Assembly: GCA_002212985.1 (NCBI GenBank)
Contig: NBMY01000084.1
Coordinates: 1 to 60,261 of the forward strand
Reading direction: 5' to 3'
From: Sphingobacteriales bacterium TSM_CSS
Lineage (GTDB): Bacteria; Bacteroidota; Bacteroidia; Chitinophagales; UBA2359
Length of the DNA: 60,261 bases
This document shows, piece after piece, positions 54,401-60,261 of this stretch (position 1 is its first letter; the number at the start of each line of letters is the position of its first letter). The notes beneath the pieces are model-generated. The model was not told where the DNA came from, did not search any database, and was given only the letters and a program-made list of their open reading frames with translations. The position numbers were made by a program, and so were the translations under genes.

Positions 54401-56924
54401 AGTAAATTGCAATGTGGTTGATCCTTGCGCCGGCGTAAGTATTGCCGTAAGTGCTTCTTATAGCTGTACTACCGGTTTATCGGTGAGTGCCAGCGGCGGA
54501 TCGGGTTCCTACACCTTTAGCACATCCAACGGCGCTACTCTTGCAAACGGCACCTATACCATTACGGCTACCGATAGCAACGGCTGTACCGGTACTGCTT
54601 CGGTAACGGTTAACTGCGGTGGCGGCGATCCCTGTGCCGGTGTTACCATTAACGTAACCGCTAACTATAGCTGCGCTACCGGGGTATCGGCAAATGCATC
54701 GGGCGGAACCGGACCCTACAGTTTTGGGCCGCTTAACGGCACATTCCTTCCCGAAGGTGTTTACCTCATTACCGCTACCGATGCCAACGGCTGCGCAGGT
54801 AATACTACTTTAACAGTAGGCAACTGCAACCAACCGCCTGTTGCTGTTCCCGATGCAGTTGTAGCTGCAATCGGTTCGGGTAGTGTAAACTTTAGCGTAC
54901 TTGGCAACGACTCTGACCCCGATGGCGATAACATTGTATTGGTAAGTATTGGCAACGTGTCGCCTTCAAGTGCAGGCAGCGTAACCAACTTTACCTCCGG
55001 TGGTAATGTTACCTTCACCTTTAACCCCGCATTTAGCGGTACTACCGTAACCTTAACCTACACCATACAAGACAGCAACGGCGCACAGGCAGCCGGCACC
55101 ATTACTATTACGTTGGTAAGCTGTGCAGCCAATGCCGGAACCCTCAGCAGTTCATTCAACCTTGCTTGCTCTAATATTAACGACGAAGGTAATTTGGAAG
55201 CTTCGCCCTTTGATGTACACGCAACAGGTTTTAACAACGGAGCAGGCTATAGCCAGACATATCTGTTGGTAAGCGGCAGCGGTACTATTGTTGCTGTTTC
55301 TGCAACCGGCGATTTAACTGCCGATGCACCCGGCAACTATAGCATATATGCACTCAATTATGCAATTGCTGATGCCCCTACCTTTGGTGAAGGCACTACC
55401 TTAGCTGCGTTGAATGCGCAAGCTGCAAGCGCCTGCTTTGATTTGTCTGCTGCCGCACAAGGTGTTGTTTTATCTCCTGTTACTTTAGAGGTAGAAACCT
55501 TCTGTGATCCCACAGTTGATGGTGGTTTCTTTGTAAGGCTGACTGCAAATGGCGGTTTCCCCGAGTTTTCAAATGTTGGAGGCTATGGCACTAACTTGCC
55601 GCCTTATTTCATTCCTTGGGTTCCTGCTTTGGGTGCCGGCGAATTAATATCGGGTCCTTATCCTAACGGAATTCCCTGTTTCCTGGTAGATATTGTTAGC
55701 GATGGTTACTTGTGTACTGTTGGCGATATTCCGGTTTGCGCACCTCCTCCGTGTATAATTGAATGTACGCCCGTAGCCGGATCTATGTCCGATGCACTGC
55801 AGGCTGTTTGTGATGGTGGTTCAGCAGCCGTTATTTCGAGCGGTATTGAAGTTGACCCCAACGACGATGAAGTGGGTGTTTATGTAGTACACAGTTCGCC
55901 CGATTTGGCAGATGGCGGTGTGCTTGGCATCTTCCCCGTTCCGTTTGATGTAACCGAAGCGGTTAACATTTCGCTCTCTGACCTGCCCGGCGCTACTACC
56001 AACACCGTTTACTATGTAAGCGCTGTTGTGGGCAGTGCCGATGATGACGGCAACGGCATACCCGACCTTGGCGACCAATGTACCGCAAGCGCAGGCAGCA
56101 CACCTATTGTGTTCCTCGATCCGCTGTTGGTTGACATTGAACCCATTTGTAACGATGATACGCAGGAATATGCATTGGTTATTGCCGTAGCAGGCGGTTA
56201 CCCGGCTTTCGATCCCGCATCGAGCTATAACGTGTTTGGAGATTATACGGGCGAAATTACCAATTCGGTAATTGTTCCCGGCTTTGCTTCGGGCGCCGAA
56301 TACTTCATCGGAATTTCTGATGCAGCCGGTTGTTCTTATACCGAAAACAACATTGTTACCTGCAAACCCACGCCTATTACCTTGCTGCGTTTTGACGGTA
56401 AAGTACAAACCGAAGGTAACCTGTTGAATTGGACAACCGCCACCGAAACCGATAACGACTTCTTTACGCTTATGCGTTCTGCCGATGGCGTTAACTTTGT
56501 GGCAGTAGGCACTGTTGACGGAGCCGGAAACAGCATTGTTGCCCGCAACTACGAATTCCTTGACAAAACAGCGCCCAACGGATTGAGCTACTACCGCTTA
56601 AACCAAACCGACTTTGATGGCACTACTACCATTGCTTCCGAAGTAATTACCCTGCGTCGCGAAGCTACGCCGTTTGGTTTTGTTGAAGTATCGCCCATTC
56701 CTACCAGTCACCTGCTGAACGTTGGCTTCAACTCTAACATAAGCGGTGAAGTAGAATTTACCGTTTACGACATGGCAGGTCGCCTTACTGCTACCCAAAA
56801 AGCCATGGCTCAAAATGGTTTGAATAATGTTACCATTGACGTAAGCAACTATCCGGCAGGTGTTTATTTCATTGCCCTCAACAACGGGCAAAGCATAGAA
56901 ACCACCCGCTTTGTAAAAGAATAG
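51459..56924 (+). CDS. Giant T9SS-secreted repeat protein
   Basis: An 1821-aa exported protein. Signal peptide 1-22; cohesin-like domain (about 23-170); four Ig-like repeats of about 92 aa (about 185-547, core ASNTYTQAVTVTYSNPP and TFTANSLFTAP); some ten SprB-like repeats (about 564-1120, core SASGGTGPYTF and DGTYTIVATDANGC); a cadherin-like segment (about 1124-1217, VLGNDSDPDGDNI); further beta domains; and a type A sorting domain (about 1740-1821, ending ETTRFVKE). The SprB-type repeats are known from gliding adhesins, so a surface adhesin is likely. It ends with a strong terminator. It is downstream of, and probably cotranscribed with, the 50124 gene. Confidence 0.92.
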   Translation: MKLKIITLCLGIVFALGSAFAQTATYSVSTPVIDCSGGTPTTVCFDVSVSTTAAANNAFAISVGLNYNSTTLTNPTITWNPLLDDGTVYDGSVSSTLPVFNFSTALIGTAGATTPQISSTPLLVGTVCFTVAVSGGATGLSFNNDATLTAVVDGGFNQFDATSGNLTIPASSAFPTNAACAAVCSISNLQAGNQTGCVPASNTYTQAVAVTYSNPPAGGQLNVNGQLFNITTSPQTVILTGLTANGNPVNVTAFFTASPACTFTANSLFTAPANCTPSCSISGITAGTQTACVPASNTYTQQVTVTYSNAPATGQLSVNGQNFAITGSPQTVTLTNLPSDGNAVSVTASFTANASCTFTANNLFTAPASCAVVCSISSITAAAPSACNPATNTYSVAVTVTFSNPPVVGNLVVNAGSGNQTFTGIGTSPRTVTLTNLPANGNPVNVTASFSTNPGCALTVNSLFTAPVSCACNLSIANVGPVVCAGDGTNNYTYNVTLNYSNPPATGNLVVNGSNFAITGSPQTVTLSGIANGEQNIDVSASFSANLSCNALILDIVDEPASCITDPCAGVTVNTSASYTCTGGIQLSGSGGTGPYTFTANGTSISNGAILNNGTYSIVATDANGCSDATPFSLVVNGITNVTATYSCSTGLSFTTTGGVGPFTFTANGSPVSNGSTLADGVYAILATDANSCTASGGNITVSCAGPCTGVTISVSATYDCETGLAFTVTGGTGPYTIVADGTTTVTNGSFLTNGNHTFVATDANGCTGASATSLNVNCGGTGCAGVNINVTASYSCATGLSVSATGGQGPYTFSQGNGAVLADGSYTIVATDDNGCTGSANLTVNCSICNGVTIVASASYDCNAGLVVSASGGTGPYSFTANGSSVNNGAFLPDGTYTIVAFDANGCAGNTSVTVSSISVSVSYDCNGGGLSISASGGVAPYSFSTTQGTVTNGQQLANGTYQFIATDANGCISGFTNFTVNCNVVDPCAGVSIAVSASYSCTTGLSVSASGGSGSYTFSTSNGATLANGTYTITATDSNGCTGTASVTVNCGGGDPCAGVTINVTANYSCATGVSANASGGTGPYSFGPLNGTFLPEGVYLITATDANGCAGNTTLTVGNCNQPPVAVPDAVVAAIGSGSVNFSVLGNDSDPDGDNIVLVSIGNVSPSSAGSVTNFTSGGNVTFTFNPAFSGTTVTLTYTIQDSNGAQAAGTITITLVSCAANAGTLSSSFNLACSNINDEGNLEASPFDVHATGFNNGAGYSQTYLLVSGSGTIVAVSATGDLTADAPGNYSIYALNYAIADAPTFGEGTTLAALNAQAASACFDLSAAAQGVVLSPVTLEVETFCDPTVDGGFFVRLTANGGFPEFSNVGGYGTNLPPYFIPWVPALGAGELISGPYPNGIPCFLVDIVSDGYLCTVGDIPVCAPPPCIIECTPVAGSMSDALQAVCDGGSAAVISSGIEVDPNDDEVGVYVVHSSPDLADGGVLGIFPVPFDVTEAVNISLSDLPGATTNTVYYVSAVVGSADDDGNGIPDLGDQCTASAGSTPIVFLDPLLVDIEPICNDDTQEYALVIAVAGGYPAFDPASSYNVFGDYTGEITNSVIVPGFASGAEYFIGISDAAGCSYTENNIVTCKPTPITLLRFDGKVQTEGNLLNWTTATETDNDFFTLMRSADGVNFVAVGTVDGAGNSIVARNYEFLDKTAPNGLSYYRLNQTDFDGTTTIASEVITLRREATPFGFVEVSPIPTSHLLNVGFNSNISGEVEFTVYDMAGRLTATQKAMAQNGLNNVTIDVSNYPAGVYFIALNNGQSIETTRFVKE

Positions 56925-56950
56925 TGGCTTTCACTGTGGATTAAATCAAT

Positions 56951-56984
56951 AAAACCCCGGTCGGCTTTGCTGGCCGGGGTTTTT
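56951..56984 (+). terminator. Terminator of the secreted-protein pair
   Basis: AAAACCCCGG (56951-56960) pairs with CCGGGGTTTT (56974-56983) and is followed by TTGTTTGC. It lies 26 bp after the stop of the giant gene. Confidence 0.8.
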
Positions 56985-57085
56985 GTTTGCAGGTTGTAGT
57001 AAGTGGTAATTGTGGGGCTTAACTTTTATTATGGACGAACCAAACAGATATTGGCAGAATAGTGTGTTAAATGCCGGAAATTGGT

Positions 57086-57093
57086 TATTTTTG
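57086..57093 (+). promoter_or_regulatory. -7 box TATTTTTG for the NlpC/P60-like gene
   Basis: TATTTTTG fits TAnnTTTG, 28-35 bp before the candidate TTG and GTG starts. A weak TGTG stands near the -33 position. Confidence 0.5.
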
Positions 57094-57127
57094 AAAACAA
57101 AAATTACCCGAATACCATAACTTGCTT

Positions 57128-57826
57128 GTGAAAGTTGCTTATTTGAAATATTTTGTGCTGTTAGGACTGCTGCTTCGGTACAATGTACCCGATATTGTCG
57201 TCGCGTACCGCGAACAGGTACACGTGATTGCCGCCGAAAGAGCTTATTTGCAACAACTATATGTTACACAGGATGAAGTATCTCAAAAGCAAAAGATTGT
57301 AGAAATTGCCCGTATTCATTTGTACAGTGCCCTTACGGCAAGGTTGTTTCCTTTTTGGTATGGTACGCCCTGGGATTTTAACGGCACAACAGCTACGCCG
57401 CAGAAAGGTAAAATTGCCTGCGGATATTTTGTGACCACACTGCTGCGTGATGCAGGATTTGAGCTTGAAAGGGTAAAGTTGGCGCAACAATCATCGGAAA
57501 AAATAATACGCACATTGGTAAGCGATGAGTATGTTGTCAGGCTGAACAAATTAGCCATGGAAGATTTTGTAAATGCCATGCGTAGAATGGGCAACGGTCT
57601 GTACCTGATAGGATTAGATACACATATAGGGTTTTTGTTGGTGAATGGCTCCAATTTGCAGTTTATACATTCGTCATACTCTTATTGGGGAGGGGTAAAA
57701 AGCGAGCCGGTATGGAAGTGTAGGGTTTTGGTAAAATCAAGGTTCAGGGTAGTGGGTAAGTTGCTTTCTGATGAGCAAACTATAGCGCAATGGTTGTTGA
57801 ACAAGAAATTTACCACGGTGTTGTAA
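57128..57826 (+). CDS. NlpC/P60-like cysteine peptidase (probable)
   Basis: A 232-aa protein. An N-terminal hydrophobic segment (YLKYFVLLGLLL) may be a signal anchor. The core has a Cys in GKIACGYFVTTLLRDAGFEL and a His in IGLDTHIGFLLVNG followed by FIHSSYSYWGG, an order that fits the Cys-His-polar triad of NlpC/P60 peptidases that cut peptidoglycan stem peptides. The fit is partial, so the call is an inference. No ATG is present near the frame start; TTG (57122) or GTG (57128) must be used. The GTG is chosen. Confidence 0.6.
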   Translation: MKVAYLKYFVLLGLLLRYNVPDIVVAYREQVHVIAAERAYLQQLYVTQDEVSQKQKIVEIARIHLYSALTARLFPFWYGTPWDFNGTTATPQKGKIACGYFVTTLLRDAGFELERVKLAQQSSEKIIRTLVSDEYVVRLNKLAMEDFVNAMRRMGNGLYLIGLDTHIGFLLVNGSNLQFIHSSYSYWGGVKSEPVWKCRVLVKSRFRVVGKLLSDEQTIAQWLLNKKFTTVL

Positions 57827-57844
57827 TAGTTACGGAAAATAAGT

Positions 57845-57875
57845 TTTGAATTGGCGCTATAAAACGCTATTTTTG
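57845..57875 (+). promoter_or_regulatory. Promoter of sucC with both boxes
   Basis: A -33 TTTG (57845-57848) and a -7 TATTTTTG (57868-57875) are separated by 19 bp, the best match to the Bacteroidota consensus in the window. The ATG follows at 57917. Confidence 0.7.
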
Positions 57876-57916
57876 CGGGCGCTTACAAAAAGCAATACTC
57901 TTAAACTGTAACCTAC

Positions 57917-59110
57917 ATGAATTTACACGAATACCAGGCCAAAGAATTGCTGAGCAAGTTTGGCGTACCCATTCAAAGAGGCATTGTAGCCCACACTGTT
58001 GAAGAAGCCGTTACAGCCGCACAAGCGCTGCAGGAACAAACCGGCACCGGTTGGGTGGTGGTAAAGGCGCAGGTACATGCCGGCGGACGCGGTAAAGCGG
58101 GTGGTGTAAAACTGGCTAAAAACTTAGAGGAAGTGCGCGAAAAAGCAGGCGCTATTTTGGGCATGACTTTAGTTTCAAAACAAACCGGCCCCGAGGGCAA
58201 ACTGGTGCGCAAGGTGCTTATTGCCGAAGATATGTATTACCCCGGCGAAAGTAAACAGCAGGAGTTTTACCTAAGCATACTGGTTGACCGGAGCAAAGGC
58301 TGCAACGTAGTTATATATTCTACCGAAGGCGGCATGGATATTGAGGAAGTAGCCGAAAAAACACCGCACCTTGTACATAAAGAATGGATAGCGCCCGGCT
58401 TGCCGCTTATGCCCTATCAGGCACGCCGTATAGCTTTTAACCTTGGGTTATCGGGAACTGCCTATAAATCGGCACTCGATTTTTTGCCCAAACTATATAC
58501 TGCCTTTACCCAGTCTGATGCTTCGATGGTAGAAATTAATCCTATGCTGAAAACATCAGACAACCATATTGTGGCCGTTGATGGTAAAATAGCCCTCGAC
58601 GACAACTCACTCTACCGCCACCCCGATTTGGCTGCCCTCCGCGATATTTATGAAGAAGACCCCACCGAAGTGGAAGCGGGTAAATTTAACCTCAACTTTG
58701 TAAAATTAGACGGCAATGTGGGTTGCATGGTAAACGGCGCCGGACTTGCAATGGCTACCATGGATATTATTAAACTTGCCGGCGGCGCCCCTGCCAATTT
58801 CTTAGATGTAGGCGGAACTGCCAGCCCCGAAACGGTAGAGGCCGGTTTTAGAATTATTTTAAAAGACCCCAACGTAAAGGCTATTTTGGTGAATATTTTT
58901 GGCGGCATAGTGCGCTGCGACCGTGTAGCTAACGGCATTGTGCAGGCTTATAAAAACCTGGGCAACGTAAGTGTACCCATTATTGTAAGGCTGCAGGGAA
59001 CCAATGCCGAAATTGCCAAAGACATTATTGACCAATCGGGGTTAAAAGTGGTTTCGGCCATTTTACTTAAGGAAGCAGCAGAAAAGGTACAGACAATTTT
59101 ATCGGAATAA
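57917..59110 (+). CDS. sucC: Succinyl-CoA synthetase beta subunit (ADP-forming)
   Basis: A 397-aa subunit of the TCA-cycle enzyme that converts succinyl-CoA to succinate with nucleotide phosphorylation. MNLHEYQAKELLSKFGVPIQ is the typical start. The ATP-grasp domain (about 1-235) is followed by the ligase domain with NVGCMVNGAGLAMATMD and the nucleotide-phosphate loop NIFGGIVRCDRVANGI. The partner sucD is not in the window. Expression is from its own consensus promoter; the UbiA-like gene follows after 38 bp. Confidence 0.95.
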   Translation: MNLHEYQAKELLSKFGVPIQRGIVAHTVEEAVTAAQALQEQTGTGWVVVKAQVHAGGRGKAGGVKLAKNLEEVREKAGAILGMTLVSKQTGPEGKLVRKVLIAEDMYYPGESKQQEFYLSILVDRSKGCNVVIYSTEGGMDIEEVAEKTPHLVHKEWIAPGLPLMPYQARRIAFNLGLSGTAYKSALDFLPKLYTAFTQSDASMVEINPMLKTSDNHIVAVDGKIALDDNSLYRHPDLAALRDIYEEDPTEVEAGKFNLNFVKLDGNVGCMVNGAGLAMATMDIIKLAGGAPANFLDVGGTASPETVEAGFRIILKDPNVKAILVNIFGGIVRCDRVANGIVQAYKNLGNVSVPIIVRLQGTNAEIAKDIIDQSGLKVVSAILLKEAAEKVQTILSE

Positions 59111-59148
59111 GATACATAGGCGCAAAGCCTGCATACCTACAATCACTT

Positions 59149-60009
59149 ATGGCCGCAATTGCCAACTACCTGTCGCTCATTAAATTCAGCCATACCGTAT
59201 TTGCTTTACCTTTTGCCGTAATAGGCTTTTTTTTGGCAATCCAATATTTTCACTACCCTTTCGAGTGGTGGAAATTGCTGTTGGTGCTGCTTTGCATGGT
59301 TTTTGCCCGTAGCGCGGCCATGTCTTTTAATCGTTGGGCCGACCGCAATATTGATGCCCAAAACCCCCGTACTGCCTTGCGCGAAATTCCGGGCGGCATA
59401 ATAAGCCCGCGGGCGGCGTTGGTTTTTGTGCTGCTCAATTGTGTATTTTTCGTAGCAACTACATGGTTTATTAACCCGTTGTGTTTTTACCTTTCGCCGG
59501 TAGCTTTACTGGTGGTGCTGGGTTACAGTTATACCAAGCGGTTTACCGCCCTTTGCCATTTTATTTTGGGTATAGGTTTGGGTTTGGCGCCGGTAGGAGC
59601 GTTTTTATCGGTAAGTGCGCGCTTTGAGTTGTTGCCTGTTTTATATGGTTTTGCCGTTTTATTTTGGGTTAGCGGTTTTGATATAATATATGCCCTGCAA
59701 GACGAAGAATTTGACAAAAGCCGGCAGTTAAACTCTATACCAGCCCTTTTGGGCAAGGGCAGGGCATTGCAGGTTTCAAACCTGTTGCATATTATTTGTT
59801 CGGCAATTATTATAGGGGCGGGCGTTTTTGCCGGTTTTGGCTGGTGGTACTGGTTGGCTTCGGCGGTATTTTTGGGATTGTTGTTTTACCAACACACCCT
59901 TGTATCGGCCAATGACTTGAACAGGGTAAACCTTGCCTTTTTTACCACCAACGGCATAGCAAGTGTAGTTTTTGCAGTTTTGGTACTGGCAGAATTGTTT
60001 AGCAGGTAG
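59149..60009 (+). CDS. UbiA-like prenyltransferase (menaquinone-type, MqnP-like)
   Basis: A 286-aa integral membrane enzyme with about eight or nine helices. Both Asp-rich prenyl-diphosphate motifs are visible: N-x3-D-x3-D in SFNRWADRNIDAQNP (about residues 63-75) and DIIYALQDEEFDKSRQ (about 176-191). It attaches a prenyl chain to an aromatic acid. The sequence fits the UbiA-other/MqnP type (TIGR01475) used in the futalosine menaquinone pathway, an inference from family resemblance. Downstream of sucC, same strand. Confidence 0.85.
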   Translation: MAAIANYLSLIKFSHTVFALPFAVIGFFLAIQYFHYPFEWWKLLLVLLCMVFARSAAMSFNRWADRNIDAQNPRTALREIPGGIISPRAALVFVLLNCVFFVATTWFINPLCFYLSPVALLVVLGYSYTKRFTALCHFILGIGLGLAPVGAFLSVSARFELLPVLYGFAVLFWVSGFDIIYALQDEEFDKSRQLNSIPALLGKGRALQVSNLLHIICSAIIIGAGVFAGFGWWYWLASAVFLGLLFYQHTLVSANDLNRVNLAFFTTNGIASVVFAVLVLAELFSR

Positions 60010-60022
60010 GGGTAAATACCCG

Positions 60023-60261
60023 TTAGCCCGTTTTGCCCGAATACATGGAGTACCGGGCAACTCCCCACATTTGCAGGCGGTGCTTTACCGATGTTTTAAG
60101 CACCCCTAGCCCGTATTGTACACTGCGCTTAAAGTTAATGGAAGAGGCTTCAGTAAAATATTTGGTGGGGCAGGTTACTTCGGCTATTTCAAAACCTGCA
60201 AAGAATATTTGCGAGAGCATTTGGTTGTCGAACACAAAATCATCTGAGTTGCCGTTGTAGT
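60023..60261 (-). CDS. Glycosyltransferase family 2 (C-terminal part, cut by window edge)
   Basis: About 79 codons of the C-terminal end are visible; the 5' part is beyond 60261. [20 protein letters not shown] and [20 protein letters not shown] are a clear signature of the end of a GT2-type glycosyltransferase (dolichol-phosphate-mannose-synthase-like). It should transfer a sugar from a nucleotide donor to a lipid or glycan. It converges on the UbiA-like gene with a 13-bp gap. Confidence 0.8.
   Translation of the reverse strand, partial: YNGNSDDFVFDNQMLSQIFFAGFEIAEVTCPTKYFTEASSINFKRSVQYGLGVLKTSVKHRLQMWGVARYSMYSGKTG

Noticed and set aside
1-60261. tRNA, rRNA and CRISPR genes
   Set aside because: No cloverleaf with a GTTCRA-type T loop, no rRNA-like stretch and no spacer array was seen in any intergenic region; small structured RNAs could still be missed without a covariance search.

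Overview
The window looks like a chromosome segment of a Bacteroidota bacterium, probably near the Chitinophagales/Saprospirales. I infer this from several signals: secreted proteins ending in type IX secretion (T9SS) type A C-terminal domains, a one-protein hybrid two-component sensor (HTCC), a miaB / sigma-54 regulator / lptE / TPR protein / secG cluster, DUF1573, DUF349, DUF4256 and DUF5690 proteins, and Bacteroidota-type promoter boxes (-33 TTTG, -7 TAnnTTTG) in front of many genes. No tRNA, rRNA, CRISPR array, integrase or transposase gene was seen.

Layout. 1-650: no gene, but many palindromes. 652-1910: a secreted hypothetical protein and a DUF2461 gene. 2027-13124: an accessory-looking block with a 1971-aa T9SS-secreted RCC1/PKD giant, a frameshifted AraC remnant, and an HTCC gene split by a 198-bp inverted-repeat element. 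This block is bounded by direct 225-bp copies of the DUF2461 3' end. 13363-17686: PIG-L deacetylase, DUF349 protein and two small secreted proteins. 18074-20639: forward genes for a conserved small protein, a GNAT, a Bax-inhibitor-1-like membrane protein and PurU. 20668-26748: surface lipoproteins and a 1225-aa T9SS protein. 26834-32823: a methyltransferase and the miaB-secG operon. 33093-36990: M28 peptidase, methyltransferase, GyrI-like and DUF4256 proteins. 37197-40183: an AT-rich two-gene restriction-modification locus. 40351-49447: FabI, MetK, outer membrane receptor, Sua5/YrdC-like protein, DUF1573 lipoprotein, DUF5690 transporter and M20 dipeptidase. 50124-56924: two large secreted proteins. 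57128-60261: NlpC/P60-like protein, SucC, UbiA-like prenyltransferase and the end of a GT2 glycosyltransferase.

How the parts fit. Housekeeping genes (metK-fabI, miaB-secG, purU, sucC) alternate with cell-surface genes. The HTCC and the neighbouring RCC1 giant may be a regulator-target pair, now possibly off because the sensor is split; a repeated GGGGTAWWTGTACC motif lies in front of the giant gene. The strongest signals outside ordinary annotation are: (i) the HTCC interruption, where removing the element plus one AAAAAA copy restores one 1377-codon frame; (ii) the direct-repeat-bounded block; (iii) a restriction-modification locus with a fused modification-specificity protein, a separate PD-(D/E)XK nuclease and a dyad-flanked internal promoter; (iv) a 74-bp tandem duplication of a promoter with overlapping dyads ahead of the DUF1573 gene. 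Residue positions are approximate and counts were made by eye.
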